A stretch of 64,000 bases of DNA from assembly GCF_024199925.1 (NCBI RefSeq), contig NZ_JANADR010000001.1, positions 2,604,001-2,668,000 on the forward strand. Reading direction: 5' to 3'. Below, in pieces: positions 18,876 through 28,911 of the stretch. The notes below the pieces were generated by a model. It was not told the DNA's origin. It worked only from the letters and a program-made list of their open reading frames with translations, and ran no database searches. Every line of letters starts with the position of its first letter. The stretch's first letter is position 1. A program made the translations under genes and the position numbers. The stretch is from Bradyrhizobium sp. CCGUVB1N3. Lineage in GTDB: Bacteria; Pseudomonadota; Alphaproteobacteria; Rhizobiales; Xanthobacteraceae.

Positions 18876-21431
18876 GGCCGGCTGAAACAGCAGCACGGCG
18901 GCGAGCGTCGTCACCAGCGACAGCGCGAGCAGCTTGCCCATGCTGGACGTGCCGGGATGGCTCGACAGCCACAGGCTGCCGAACGCGGTGGCGGTCGTCA
19001 GCGCGCTGAAAAAGATCGCCCGCGTCAGGCTGGTCTGCAGCAGATTTGTCCTGCCGGAGCGCCAGGCCACGACATAGTAGATCTTGAAGGCGACGCCGAC
19101 GCCGAGCAGCAACGGGAAGGCGACGATATTGGCGAAGTTGAGCGGCAACCCGATCAACACGCAGATCTCGAGCGTCACCGCGCCGGCAACCAGGAGCGGC
19201 ACCAGCGTCATCAGCACGTCGGTGAATCGCCGCAAGGTGACCCACAACAGCAGGCTGATGACGACCAGCGCATAGATGCCGGCCATGATGAAGGCGCGCA
19301 CGACGGTATCGCCCGATTTCAGGATCGACACCGGGCCGCCGATCGCGGCCGGCTCTGCCGCGAGCACGGCCGCGGCGAACTTGCGCAAGGTGTCGTTGTC
19401 GTTGGGATCGCCGCGCGGCAGCGCCTCGACGCGGATCACGCCGTCCTTGCTCTTCCAGGCATTGACCAGATCAGACGGCAGCGATTTCAGCGTGACCGGC
19501 TCGGCCTGCATCGCGTTCCTGAGCTGATCGAACACGATCTTCATCGGCGTAATGAAGACGTCCTGTGCCTTGTTGCGGGTCGCCTCGTCCGCATTGGCGA
19601 GCTTCTCGAGCCCATCCGCAAGCCGCCGCGAGGCGGTCGCGCCGGGTCCCTGGTCGTTGCCTGCGGTCCTGCGCAAGGCCTCGACCGAGGATTTCAGCGC
19701 GTCGACGTTTTCCTGGTCCGAGGGCGCGGCGTCGACCTGGTCCGGGTTGAGCGCGGGTTTGATCACCTTGGCGCCCTGCGCGATCAGCTTCAGCTTCGGT
19801 GCCTGGTCCGATGGCACGAAGCTGTCGAGGGACATCACGCGCAGCACCTCCGGCAGCTTCTCGAGCCTCGCCTCGATCTGCCTCGCCTGCTCTTCCGAAT
19901 TGGTCAGCACGTTGATGGCGTTGGCGCCGGTGTTCGGATCCTTGCGCAGGTCGAGGAAGGTCGCGATCGACTCCGCTCTGGGGTTGCGCAGGTTCATCGG
20001 GTTGAAGTCGAACTTCATGTAATAGAGCAGCGGCAAGCCGCCGACGGCGAGCAACAGCGTGCCGCCCACGATCACCACGCGGTGTTTCTCCAGGAAGTGA
20101 TCGAGCGGCGCCAGGAAGGCGTAGCCGACCGGCTCCTTCTCACCGGGCGGGTTGAGCAGCTTCAAGAGCGCAGGCAGCACGGTGATCGAGGAGAGGAACG
20201 CCACCAGCATGCCGACGCCGGCGATCTGGCCGAGCTCGGAGATACCTTTGTAGTCGGTCGGCATGAAGCAGAGGAAGCCGGCGGCGGTCGCCATCGCGGC
20301 CAGCGACAGCGGGATCGCCGAGCGCTTGGCGCCCAGCACGAGCGCAGAACTGAGATCATCGACCTTGTAGCGCTCCGAGCGATAGCGGACGCTGTACTGG
20401 ATGCCGAAATCGACGCCGAGACCGACGAACAGCACGGCGAAGGCAATCGACAGCAGGTTGAGCGAGCCGACCATCATCAGGCCTGCGGCCGTCGTGAGCG
20501 CAAGCCCGACGAACAGGTTGATGAACACGGCGAAGATGATCTTCGCCGAATGCAGCGCGAGCCACAGAATCAGCAACACCACCAGGACGGTGCCGATACC
20601 GTTGACGACGGCGCCTTCCTGCACCGTGGCATATTCCTCGTTGGCGATGGGGACCGGACCGGTCAGGCGCACCCGCGCCTGGTATTTGGTCGGGAAATCC
20701 AGATCGGCTGCGGCTTTCCGGATCGCGTCGGTCGCGCCCTTGCCGGGCTCGAGCGCGTTGTAGTCGACGACCGGCTTGAACTCGATGAAGGCGCGCTTGT
20801 CCGAGTCGGTCAGCGGCTTGTCGCTGACGAGCTCGCGCCAGGAGAAGATAGCATTGCCCTTGCCCAGGACGGTCTCGACCGTCTGCGCGATCAGGTTGAA
20901 GGGACGCTCGGTGTTGTCGAGCTTCACCTGGCCCCGCTTGACGCCGGCAAGCCCCGTCTCCAACGCGCCGGTCAGGCCGCGGATCGAGGGATCGCCCGCC
21001 ATGATCTCGATCAGGGGGGCTGCGGATTCGAACTGGCCGGTGATCTTGCCGACCTCTTCGGTCGGCAAGAACAGCAGCCCGTTCTTCTCGAAGAATTCGC
21101 CGGTGCCGAGCTGCTGCATCGACACGAAATTGGTCTTGTCGTCCCTCAGCTTGGCGTAGAGGGCGTCGGCCGCAGCCGTCGTCATCTCGGGCGTCGCCGC
21201 CTCGACGACGGCCAGAATGGTGGCGTCACGGTCGAAGGCGCGGTCGAAAGCCTGGTCGCGCTGCCGCCAGTCGAGATTTTGCGCGATCAGCGAGTTGATA
21301 TCGGTGTTGATGGAGAAATGGCGCGCCGCGTAGTAGCCCGCGCCGACAGCCAGCAGGAGCCCGGCGACAACGACGAGGGGGGCAAATCGGGTACAGGTTC
21401 GGACGATCGCAACGACTATACTTTGCAGCAC
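18843..21431 (-). CDS. hpnN: Hopanoid transporter HpnN (MMPL/RND family)
   Basis: Inner-membrane RND transporter that moves hopanoids toward the outer membrane, 862 residues from GTG 21431 (VLQSIVVAIVRTCTRF). The open frame extends 43 codons to an ATG at 21560, but that stretch is not family-like; AGAAAGA precedes the GTG. The layout is RND-typical: one N-terminal membrane helix, a large periplasmic domain, five to six helices including LFVGLGVDFGIQYSVRYRSER, a second periplasmic domain (about 475-690), then a final helix bundle ending near SHPGTSSMGKLLALSLV. It diverges from ispH-hpnH. Confidence 0.9.
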   Translation of the reverse strand: MLQSIVVAIVRTCTRFAPLVVVAGLLLAVGAGYYAARHFSINTDINSLIAQNLDWRQRDQAFDRAFDRDATILAVVEAATPEMTTAAADALYAKLRDDKTNFVSMQQLGTGEFFEKNGLLFLPTEEVGKITGQFESAAPLIEIMAGDPSIRGLTGALETGLAGVKRGQVKLDNTERPFNLIAQTVETVLGKGNAIFSWRELVSDKPLTDSDKRAFIEFKPVVDYNALEPGKGATDAIRKAAADLDFPTKYQARVRLTGPVPIANEEYATVQEGAVVNGIGTVLVVLLILWLALHSAKIIFAVFINLFVGLALTTAAGLMMVGSLNLLSIAFAVLFVGLGVDFGIQYSVRYRSERYKVDDLSSALVLGAKRSAIPLSLAAMATAAGFLCFMPTDYKGISELGQIAGVGMLVAFLSSITVLPALLKLLNPPGEKEPVGYAFLAPLDHFLEKHRVVIVGGTLLLAVGGLPLLYYMKFDFNPMNLRNPRAESIATFLDLRKDPNTGANAINVLTNSEEQARQIEARLEKLPEVLRVMSLDSFVPSDQAPKLKLIAQGAKVIKPALNPDQVDAAPSDQENVDALKSSVEALRRTAGNDQGPGATASRRLADGLEKLANADEATRNKAQDVFITPMKIVFDQLRNAMQAEPVTLKSLPSDLVNAWKSKDGVIRVEALPRGDPNDNDTLRKFAAAVLAAEPAAIGGPVSILKSGDTVVRAFIMAGIYALVVISLLLWVTLRRFTDVLMTLVPLLVAGAVTLEICVLIGLPLNFANIVAFPLLLGVGVAFKIYYVVAWRSGRTNLLQTSLTRAIFFSALTTATAFGSLWLSSHPGTSSMGKLLALSLVTTLAAVLLFQPALMGKPRNLRE

Positions 21432-21862
21432 ATCTATTCTTTCTGGCTTTAAAACAGCTTGCCGGAAACGCCCGCTGTTTATCGGAGTTCCCCGGCGAAA
21501 CCTATTGCTGTTTTGGGCGGTTTGACCCGTCGCGAGGTTCGAGGAATTGACGTAAGTCACGGCCGCGCGGGCGGGTATAGACGGCCAGTTGAGGCGGTAA
21601 AGTGACGAAGAGGCGAGACTCTTGCCTTAATCTTGCTGCATCATAATACCGTTAACGGAACCAAAGATGCGATCCCGCCTTTCCTCGCGGCCGTTTTTTT
21701 GACACAAGACCCTGTGCCTCCATGCGCTTGGGGCCCAACGGACGGGTGGGCTGCTACCGCCGGCGCGGACCCAATGGTGCGGATATTGCACTATTGCCAC
21801 GTATCGGGGTGCCGCCGGGGACAACTGAACGGATTTGGTGCAACTTGCGTGATGGGCGTCCT
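21432..21862. other. Divergent intergenic region between hpnN and ispH (431 bases)
   Basis: This should hold both promoters. An open frame continues from hpnN to 21560 and from ispH to 21722, but neither looks like the family N-terminus. TTGACA at 21699-21704 is a good -35 element toward ispH, without a convincing -10 at 17 bases. No gene, repeat or RNA is recognised here. Confidence 0.5.
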
Positions 21863-22789
21863 ATGGAAGTTTATCTAGCGCAGCCGCGCGGCTTTTGTGC
21901 CGGCGTGGTGCGTGCCATCGAAATCGTGGAGCGGGCGCTGGAGAAGTACGGCCCGCCCGTCTATGTGCGCCATGAGATCGTGCACAACAAATACGTCGTC
22001 GAAAGCCTGAAGAAGAAAGGCGCAATCTTCGTCGAGGAGCTGTCCGAGGTTCCACCGAAGGCGATGACTGTTTTCAGCGCCCATGGCGTGGCGCGCAGCG
22101 TCGAGGAAGAGGCTGCCGCCCGCGACCTTCCCGTGCTGAATGCGACCTGTCCCTTGGTCACGAAAGTTCACAATCAGGGGAAGCGCTACATCTCCAAGGG
22201 CCGTACCCTGATCCTGATCGGCCATGCCGGCCATCCTGAGGTCGAGGGAACCATGGGCCAGGTTCCGGGCCCCGTGCTGCTGGTCCAGAGCGTCGAGGAG
22301 GTTAAGGCCCTGACGCTGCCGGCCGATAGGCCAGTGGCCTACATCACCCAGACCACGCTGTCGGTGGACGACACCAGGGATATTATTGCGGCCCTCCAGG
22401 CCCGATTTACAGATATTCAAGGCCCTGACATCCGGGATATCTGCTATGCGACACAGAACCGCCAATCTGCGGTAAGGGACTTGAGTAAGCTGGTCGACGT
22501 GATCTTGGTGGTGGGCGCCGCCAACAGTTCCAACTCGAACCGGCTCCGCGAAATCGGCACTGAGGCCGGCGTGGCGAGTTATCTGGTCGCCGATGGCCGC
22601 GAGCTCAATCCGGAATGGTTGAATGAGGCCAAGACCGTCGGCATCACAGCCGGCGCCTCGGCACCTGAGGTTCTCGTGGATGACGTGATCGAAGCCCTGC
22701 GACGGATCGGACCGGTCTCGGTCTCGGTGCTCCCCGGGCGCGAGGAAAACATCGAATTCCGGCTTCCGGCGGAACTCGCCGCAAGCTGA
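21863..22789 (+). CDS. ispH: 4-hydroxy-3-methylbut-2-enyl diphosphate reductase IspH
   Basis: Last enzyme of the MEP pathway: reduces HMBPP to IPP and DMAPP using a [4Fe-4S] cluster. 308 residues; the cluster cysteines are Cys12 (GFCAG), Cys96 (NATCPLV) and Cys194 (ICYATQNRQ), in positions close to those of the E. coli enzyme. [19 protein letters not shown] and [11 protein letters not shown] are also conserved. I chose ATG 21863 because the protein then begins [14 protein letters not shown]; the frame is open upstream to 21722. It lies 35 bases before hpnH, so precursor supply and hopanoid elongation share a transcript. Confidence 0.95.
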   Translation: MEVYLAQPRGFCAGVVRAIEIVERALEKYGPPVYVRHEIVHNKYVVESLKKKGAIFVEELSEVPPKAMTVFSAHGVARSVEEEAAARDLPVLNATCPLVTKVHNQGKRYISKGRTLILIGHAGHPEVEGTMGQVPGPVLLVQSVEEVKALTLPADRPVAYITQTTLSVDDTRDIIAALQARFTDIQGPDIRDICYATQNRQSAVRDLSKLVDVILVVGAANSSNSNRLREIGTEAGVASYLVADGRELNPEWLNEAKTVGITAGASAPEVLVDDVIEALRRIGPVSVSVLPGREENIEFRLPAELAAS

Positions 22790-22824
22790 CCTACCTGAAT
22801 TCCAAGCCCAGAAAGAAACGTGTG

Positions 22825-23973
22825 ATGGCAATACCCTTCTTCAAGGAAATGCGTATCGGCGGCTACTTGCTCAAGCAGAAAATGCTTGGCCGCAAACGCT
22901 ATCCGCTCGTGCTGATGCTGGAGCCGCTGTTTCGCTGCAACCTCGCCTGCGTCGGCTGCGGCAAGATCGACTATCCGGACGCGATCCTCAACCGCCGCAT
23001 GACGGCGCAGGAGTGCTGGGACGCCGCCGACGAATGCGGCGCGCCGATGGTGGCAATCCCCGGCGGCGAGCCGTTGATCCACAAGGAGATCGGCGAGATC
23101 GTGCGCGGCCTCGTGGCGCGCAAGAAGTTCGTCTCGCTCTGCACCAACGCGCTTCTGCTCGAGAAGAAGCTCGACCTGTTCGAGCCCTCCCCGTACCTGT
23201 TCTTCTCGGTGCATCTCGACGGGTTGAAGGATCACCACGACAAGGCGGTGTCGCAGAAGGGCGTGTTCGACCGCGCCGTGTCCGCGATCAAGGCGGCGAA
23301 GGCGCGCGGCTTCACCGTCAACGTCAACGCCACCATCTTCGACGGCCACCCGGCCGAAGAGATCGCGAAGTTCCTGGACTTCACCACCGAGCTCGGCGTC
23401 GGCGTTTCGATGTCGCCGGGCTACGCCTATGAGCGCGCGCCGGACCAGGAGCACTTCCTCAACCGCACCAAGACCAAGAAGCTGTTCCGCGACGTCTTCG
23501 CGATGGGCAAGGGCAAGAAGTGGAACTTCATGCATTCCGGCCTGTTCCTGGACTTCCTCGCCGGCAACCAGGAATACGAATGCACGCCCTGGGGCATGCC
23601 CGCGCGCAACATCTTCGGCTGGCAGAAGCCCTGCTATCTGCTCGGCGAAGGCTATGCCAAGACCTTCAAGGAGCTGATGGACACCACCGACTGGGAGACC
23701 TACGGCACCGGCAAGTATGAGAAGTGTGCCGACTGCATGGCGCATTGCGGCTACGAGCCGACGGCGGCGACGGCTGCACTGACGAACCCGATCAAGGCGG
23801 CCTGGGTCGCGATGCGCGGCGTCAAGACTTCGGGTCCGATGGCGCCCGAGATCGACATGTCCAAGCAGCGCCCGGCGCAGTACATCTTCTCGGAGCAGGT
23901 CCAGAAGAAGCTCTCCGAGATCCGCCGCGACGAGGCAGTCGCTGCCGAGCAGAAGGCCTCGACCGCCGCCTGA
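22825..23973 (+). CDS. hpnH: Hopanoid radical SAM protein HpnH (adenosylhopane synthase)
   Basis: Radical SAM enzyme that joins the 5'-deoxyadenosyl group to diploptene, giving adenosylhopane. 382 residues; the Fe-S motif CNLACVGC has Cys38, Cys42 and Cys45. IPGGEPLIHKEI and FSVHLDGLKDHHD fit the SAM barrel, and a cysteine-rich C-terminal region (CADCMAHCGYEP) fits the SPASM-like extension. A GTG three bases earlier is an alternative start. It is co-directional with ispH and converges on hpnG. Confidence 0.95.
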   Translation: MAIPFFKEMRIGGYLLKQKMLGRKRYPLVLMLEPLFRCNLACVGCGKIDYPDAILNRRMTAQECWDAADECGAPMVAIPGGEPLIHKEIGEIVRGLVARKKFVSLCTNALLLEKKLDLFEPSPYLFFSVHLDGLKDHHDKAVSQKGVFDRAVSAIKAAKARGFTVNVNATIFDGHPAEEIAKFLDFTTELGVGVSMSPGYAYERAPDQEHFLNRTKTKKLFRDVFAMGKGKKWNFMHSGLFLDFLAGNQEYECTPWGMPARNIFGWQKPCYLLGEGYAKTFKELMDTTDWETYGTGKYEKCADCMAHCGYEPTAATAALTNPIKAAWVAMRGVKTSGPMAPEIDMSKQRPAQYIFSEQVQKKLSEIRRDEAVAAEQKASTAA

Positions 23974-23996
23974 GCGGCTGGACATCGACGACAGCA

Positions 23997-24029
23997 AAAA
24001 GGCCCGATCGCGTTGCGATCGGGCCTTTT
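23997..24029. terminator. Bidirectional terminator between hpnH and hpnG
   Basis: A perfect 15-base stem (23997-24011 with 24015-24029) and a GTT loop, with A on the left side and T on the right. It can end transcripts from both hpnH (plus) and hpnG (minus), which converge here. Confidence 0.93.
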
Positions 24030-24060
24030 CGTTTCTCTGGTCTGTTCGCTCCGAAACCGC

Positions 24061-24795
24061 TCAGATCGTCTCGGGGACAGGTCCCTCGTTGCCGATCAGG
24101 AAGTCGCGGCTGACGCGCAGGGAGCGCAGTGCGCGGTTGAAGTCGATGCCGGTGGAGACCAGGGCGCGCAGCGTGCCCGGATTGCGCACCAGGCCGCGCA
24201 GCACAGCGGCTACGTCGATCTGGCCATTGGGCTTGATCGCGGCGCGGGCGAGCGCCGGCAACGCGCGGTGGGCGGGATCGCTGATGACCCGGAGTGCAGC
24301 GAACGGCAGGCCAGCCTCGGCGGCATAGGCAGCCGCGATATGGCTCTCCATGTCGACGGCGGCCGCGCCGGTCTCGGAGTGGAGCGCCGCCTTGCAGGAG
24401 CGGCCCGTGACCACTTCCTCGGCACCGGCGAGGCTGCCACGTACGACGCGGCGGCGGCCGGAGGTGAGCCGGTCAATGAGGTCTTCGCTGAGCGACAGGC
24501 CGGCGGCCCAGCGGGCGTCGCCCGCCAGCACCTCGGTCGCGACCACGACGTCGCCCGAGCGAAGCGTGGGATCGAGCCCGCCGGCGACGCCGAAGGAGAT
24601 CACGCCCCGGATGCTCTCGGGATCCACCACCGTCAGAAGCGCCCGCAACTGCGTCGGGCTGCTGGAAGAGCAAATAACGGCCATCCCGGGCCCTGCCGCG
24701 ATGCGGGCCTCCTGAACCAGACCGGTCACAATAAGTATCGGCCGCAGGTCTATTGCATTACCCGCGGAGCCCCCGTCCCCCGTCCCCAAAGTCAC
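24061..24795 (-). CDS. hpnG: Adenosylhopane nucleosidase/phosphorylase HpnG
   Basis: Purine-nucleoside-phosphorylase-fold enzyme that removes adenine from adenosylhopane to give ribosylhopane. 244 residues from GTG 24795, which overlaps the shc stop by four bases (GTGA). A longer frame to 24942 lies wholly within shc. Motifs are ILIVTGLVQEARIA, ISFGVAGGLDPTL, and AVDMESHIAAAYA with the nucleoside-contact Met-Glu. It is the last gene of hpnC-D-E-shc-hpnG. Confidence 0.9.
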   Translation of the reverse strand: MTLGTGDGGSAGNAIDLRPILIVTGLVQEARIAAGPGMAVICSSSSPTQLRALLTVVDPESIRGVISFGVAGGLDPTLRSGDVVVATEVLAGDARWAAGLSLSEDLIDRLTSGRRRVVRGSLAGAEEVVTGRSCKAALHSETGAAAVDMESHIAAAYAAEAGLPFAALRVISDPAHRALPALARAAIKPNGQIDVAAVLRGLVRNPGTLRALVSTGIDFNRALRSLRVSRDFLIGNEGPVPETI

Positions 24796-26750
24796 ATTCC
24801 GACCCCTACCACCCTGCTGTTGGTGTTCCGCAAGTTCCGATACCGCGCCAGCGCCCACAGCGGGAAGAACTTCGGGTAACCATGATACCGTAGATAGAAC
24901 ACGCGGGGGAAGCCTGTGGCGGTATACCGCTGCTCGTCCCACAGTCCTTTTTCGTTCTGTGTTGCAATCAGGTACTCCACCCCGCGGACAACGGCCGGAT
25001 GATCGACCTCACCGGCCGCCATCAGAGCAAGCAAGGCCCATGCCGTTTGCGAAGCCGTTGACGGGGCGGCCTCCCAGCCCTTGTAGTCGAGCCGGTAGCT
25101 GACGGCGTCCTCACCCCAACCGCCGTCCTTGTTCTGGATCGAGACCAGCCAGTCGGCGGCCTTGCGCATCATCGGGTCGGCGTGGCCGACGCCGGCCGCA
25201 TTCAGCGCGCACAGCACCGACCAGGTTCCATAGATGAAATTCATGCCCCAGCGGCCGTACCAGGAACCCTCCGGGTGCTGGGTCCGCCGGAGATAGGCGA
25301 CCCCGTCGGCCAGGTGCTTGCTGGTCTTCTCGGTCTCGCCGAGCTGGGCCAGCATCGAGATGCAGCGCGCGGTGACGTCCTCGGTCGGCGGATCGAGCAG
25401 CGCGCCATGGTCGGAGAACGGGATGTTGTTCAAATAATATTCAAGGTTGTTCACGTCGAAGGCAGCCCAGCCGCCGTCGTCGCTCTGCATGCCCTCGATC
25501 CACTCCCGGCCGCGGTCGATGGCGGCGTCATAGCCGGCCGTGCCGTGTTCGCGCCGCATGCGGTCCATCGACATCACCACGACGGCGGTGTCGTCGAGAT
25601 CGGGATAGTGGGCATTGTTGTACTGGAAGGCCCAGCCACCGGGGCGCGTCTCGGGCCGCTTCACCGCCCAGTCGCCCTTCACATTGAGCTCCTGCTTCGG
25701 GATCAGCCAGTCGAGGCCCTGCTTCGCAGCCGGTACGGCTTGCGTGCCGCCGGCCTCGAGCAGCGCGTGGGCAGCCAGCGTCGTATCCCAGATCGGCGAG
25801 ACGCAGGGCTGACAATAGGCTTCGTCGTCCCTGATCACGAGCAGCTTGTCGATGCCCCGGCGCGTGATCGCGCGCGGCGGGAAATTCTCGTCCTTGCCGA
25901 GCGCGTCATACATCATGACGATGTTGGCCATCGGCGGATAGATCGCGCCCATGCCGTCCTCGCCGTTCAGCCGCTCCTCGGTGAAGGCGAGCGCCGCGTC
26001 GATCGCGCGCTTGCGCAGGCTCTTGGGAAACATCGGCTCGACGACACGCAGGATCGCATCGAGCGAACGGAACAGCACGAACCAGGCCATGCTCTGGTGC
26101 GGCGCCTTGGCGGTCATGCCGATCGACCGCGGATCCTGGAGGAACAGCTCGTCGATGCCGACGCCTTTTGGATTCCGCGCGCGCGGCTTCAGCGCCGCGA
26201 GCACCATCAGCGGCACCATGGTGGTGCGCGCCCAGTAGGAGATCTTGTTGAGGTGAAACGGCGACCAGAACGGCAACAGCACGATCTCGACCGGCAGCAC
26301 CGGCACCGCGCGCCAGCTCACGACGCCGAACATCGCGAGCGTGAAGCGGGTGAAGACGTTGCTGTTGATCGCGCCGCCGCGCGAACGGATCGCCTCGCGC
26401 GCCCGCACCATGTGCGGCGCGTCGATGGAATCACCGATCATCTTGAGCGCAAAGTAAGCCTTCACGCTCGCGCTCATGTCGAACTCGCCGTCATGCACCA
26501 GCGGCCAGCCGCCATGGGCGCCTTGCACGCGGCGCAGATAGTTGCCGATCTTGGCCTCGATCGCGGCATCGACCGGCTCGGCGAGATGGTGCCGCAACAG
26601 GACATATTCGGCCGGAATGGTGCAGTCGGCCTCGAGCTCGAACACCCAATGGCCGTCGGATTGCTGAAAGCCGAGCACGCCTTGCGTGGCCGACGCAATG
26701 CTCGATTCCAAGACTTCGCGGTCGGTCGCGCTCTTGTTCACGGAATGCAT
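24792..26750 (-). CDS. shc: Squalene-hopene cyclase
   Basis: Membrane-associated terpene cyclase turning squalene into hopene/hopanol. 652 residues; the acid motif DLDDTA at 384-389 holds the catalytic aspartate, and several QW repeats are visible (GVLGFQQSDGHWVFE, GSWYGRWGMNFIYGTWS, KDGGWGEDAVSY, EKGLWDEQRYTATGFPR). The length is normal for the family. It also goes by hpnF. It lies 53 bases after hpnE and overlaps hpnG. Confidence 0.97.
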   Translation of the reverse strand: MHSVNKSATDREVLESSIASATQGVLGFQQSDGHWVFELEADCTIPAEYVLLRHHLAEPVDAAIEAKIGNYLRRVQGAHGGWPLVHDGEFDMSASVKAYFALKMIGDSIDAPHMVRAREAIRSRGGAINSNVFTRFTLAMFGVVSWRAVPVLPVEIVLLPFWSPFHLNKISYWARTTMVPLMVLAALKPRARNPKGVGIDELFLQDPRSIGMTAKAPHQSMAWFVLFRSLDAILRVVEPMFPKSLRKRAIDAALAFTEERLNGEDGMGAIYPPMANIVMMYDALGKDENFPPRAITRRGIDKLLVIRDDEAYCQPCVSPIWDTTLAAHALLEAGGTQAVPAAKQGLDWLIPKQELNVKGDWAVKRPETRPGGWAFQYNNAHYPDLDDTAVVVMSMDRMRREHGTAGYDAAIDRGREWIEGMQSDDGGWAAFDVNNLEYYLNNIPFSDHGALLDPPTEDVTARCISMLAQLGETEKTSKHLADGVAYLRRTQHPEGSWYGRWGMNFIYGTWSVLCALNAAGVGHADPMMRKAADWLVSIQNKDGGWGEDAVSYRLDYKGWEAAPSTASQTAWALLALMAAGEVDHPAVVRGVEYLIATQNEKGLWDEQRYTATGFPRVFYLRYHGYPKFFPLWALARYRNLRNTNSRVVGVGM

Positions 26751-26803
26751 CTCGCTCGATATCTCCGATAGTTGTCTGGAATTTTGACCGGGACCAAAGC
26801 CCG

Positions 26804-28072
26804 TCAGGTCCGCTGTGCGGCCAGGACCAAATCGGCGGCGCGATCGCCGGACCGGACCGATCCCTCAATGGTTGCTGGCAATCCCGTAGCAGTCCAGTCG
26901 CCGGCAAGAAACAGGTTTTTCAGCGCGGTGACCGGCCCGGGACGCAAGGAATTCTGCTCGGGCGTGGCGGCAAAGGTGGCGCGGCGCTCGCGCACGATCT
27001 GCCAAGGGGGCAATTCGGGTGGCAGCTCGCCGGCAACGCCGCCCGCCTTGCAGACGTCGTTCCAGATCGTCTGCGCAAGTTCTTCGCGCGGCATCTCGAC
27101 CAGCCGGTCGCCATTGCTGATGGTGACGGACAGCCGGTTCGGGAACGCGAACAACCATTCCACGACACCACCAATCACGCCGAGGATGGGGGCCGAGCCC
27201 GGCGGAGGCTCAAAGCGGAAATGCGCATTCACGATGGCGCGGAATTGTGTCGGCGTTTTCACACCCGGCAGCAACGAGGCGGCGGCGCGCGGCGGCACCG
27301 CCATCACGATCACATCGTCGGGCCCGATCGCGACCACATCCTCGCCGCCGAAATTGAGCGCGCTGACCTTGCCGTCCGTGGTCGCGTACGAGCGCAACTC
27401 ATGGCCGAGCTGCACCGAGTGGCCGCGCTCGGCCAGGAACTTCACCGCGGGCTCGATCAGCACGGCGCTCAGGCCGTCGCGCGCAATCAGCGGGCGGCAG
27501 GCCTGGCCACCGGCGAGCAGCGTCTCGCGCACGATCGCGCCGGCAAGCCCCGCCGAGCCCTCGGGCGGATCGACGTTGAGCGCCGCGAGCAACAGCGGCT
27601 GCACCAGGCGCTGATACAGCACGCCCTCGCAGGGAATCGACTTGCCGACCAACGTCTCCTCCGACGCCCAGATCAGCGGCGCGAGCTTGAGATAGTCGGT
27701 CAGTCCCGTGTCGGGGACGCGACGGCTCTCGTCGAACACCCAGCCCGGCAGGCGGCTGTCGCCAAGATCGAGCTGCCAGCGCTGCCCGGTCTTCAGATCA
27801 ACGAAGGGAAACTGCGCGCGCGCCGGGCCCACCAGCCCCGCTTCGGTGCCGATCGAGCGCGCATAGGCCAGCGCGTGGCGGTTGCCCGACAACAACAGAT
27901 GGTTGCCGTTATCGATGACGAGATTGGTCGCGCCGTCGAAATAGGAGCGGCAGCGGCCGCCGGCCTGCTGCGTCGCCTCGTGCACGGCGACCTTGAAGCC
28001 GGCATTAGCGAGCCGCACGGCGGCAGAGAGGCCGGAAATTCCGGCACCGATGATGTGAGCTGTCTTTGACAT
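26804..28072 (-). CDS. hpnE: Squalene-forming flavoprotein HpnE
   Basis: FAD-dependent amine-oxidase-like enzyme that reduces hydroxysqualene to squalene, the last step of the HpnCDE route. 422 residues; the dinucleotide motif IIGAGISGLSAAVRLANAG lies at the start and the C-terminal FLAGDWTATGLPATIEGSV closes the FAD site. ATG 28072 overlaps the hpnD stop by one base (TGATG). The frame is open much further upstream, but that part lies within hpnD. Confidence 0.95.
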   Translation of the reverse strand: MSKTAHIIGAGISGLSAAVRLANAGFKVAVHEATQQAGGRCRSYFDGATNLVIDNGNHLLLSGNRHALAYARSIGTEAGLVGPARAQFPFVDLKTGQRWQLDLGDSRLPGWVFDESRRVPDTGLTDYLKLAPLIWASEETLVGKSIPCEGVLYQRLVQPLLLAALNVDPPEGSAGLAGAIVRETLLAGGQACRPLIARDGLSAVLIEPAVKFLAERGHSVQLGHELRSYATTDGKVSALNFGGEDVVAIGPDDVIVMAVPPRAAASLLPGVKTPTQFRAIVNAHFRFEPPPGSAPILGVIGGVVEWLFAFPNRLSVTISNGDRLVEMPREELAQTIWNDVCKAGGVAGELPPELPPWQIVRERRATFAATPEQNSLRPGPVTALKNLFLAGDWTATGLPATIEGSVRSGDRAADLVLAAQRT

Positions 28073-28911
28073 CAGAAAATTGCGTAGCGGAGAAGGATGG
28101 CGATACGTGTGAGCTTTGACACACGCACCGGCGTGCGGGGCGCGGCAAAGCCGCGTTCGAGCAAGAGGTCCAGAATGGCGTGATAATATTTCGACATGAT
28201 CCGCGGCGCGCGCACCGCGCGGCGCCTGTTGCGCGCCATGATCTCGTCCGACTTCTCGAAATGCGCCTTCGCACGCTGGGCGAGCGGCAGGCAGACCTTC
28301 GGCAGCGCGCGCTCGGCAATCACGCGCTGCGGGTCGTTGGAGGTGATCCCGGAATGCAGCAGGCCTTCGCGCGGCAGATAGAGCCGGCCGAGGCCTGCGT
28401 CCTCGTCGATGTCGCGCAGGATGTTGGTGAGCTGGAGCGCGCGGCCGAGATGATGGGCGAGCAGGATGCCGTCCTCTTCCGGCATGCCGAATACCCGTAC
28501 CGACAGGCGTCCCACGGCACTCGCGACGCGATCGCAGTAGAGATCGAGGATTGCCATGTCGGGCGCGCGGATGTCCTGCGGCACGTCCATCTCCATGCCA
28601 TCGACGATGGCGAGGAAATCCTCGCGCTTCAGCCCGAAGGTCTTCACGGAAGCGACGTAGTCGGCGAGCCGCGCCGGCGGATGACCCTGATAGAGCGCAT
28701 CGATGTCGTTGCGCCATTCCTGAAGCGCGGCGAGGCGCTCATCGCGTGGGCCGTCGGAATCGGCGATGTCGTCGACCTGGCGGCAGAAGCTGTAGATCTG
28801 GAACATCGCCTCGCGCTGGTCGCGCGGCAGGATGCGCATCGCGGCGTAGAACGAGCTGCCGGATGCGGTCGAGCCATAATTGGCGCCGGGCGAGGTCGCC
28901 TCAAGCGTCAT
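28072..28911 (-). CDS. hpnD: Presqualene diphosphate synthase HpnD
   Basis: Head-to-head condensing enzyme that joins two farnesyl diphosphates into presqualene diphosphate. 279 residues; the two aspartate-rich motifs are FCRQVDDIADSD and LTNILRDIDEDAGLGR. ATG 28911 (MTLEATSPGANYG) overlaps the hpnC stop by 11 bases. Member of the squalene/phytoene synthase family; position in hpnC-hpnD-hpnE fixes the assignment. Confidence 0.95.
   Translation of the reverse strand: MTLEATSPGANYGSTASGSSFYAAMRILPRDQREAMFQIYSFCRQVDDIADSDGPRDERLAALQEWRNDIDALYQGHPPARLADYVASVKTFGLKREDFLAIVDGMEMDVPQDIRAPDMAILDLYCDRVASAVGRLSVRVFGMPEEDGILLAHHLGRALQLTNILRDIDEDAGLGRLYLPREGLLHSGITSNDPQRVIAERALPKVCLPLAQRAKAHFEKSDEIMARNRRRAVRAPRIMSKYYHAILDLLLERGFAAPRTPVRVSKLTRIAILLRYAIF

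Noticed and set aside
18957..21452. Plus-strand open frame of 831 codons opposite hpnN
   Set aside because: Antisense shadow of the RND transporter; its composition is abnormal (Gln, His, Asp, Arg repeats) and no membrane segments are present.
26804..28717. 637-codon reading of hpnE starting at 28717
   Set aside because: The first 215 codons lie within hpnD in another frame. The FAD motif begins right after ATG 28072, so that is taken as the start.
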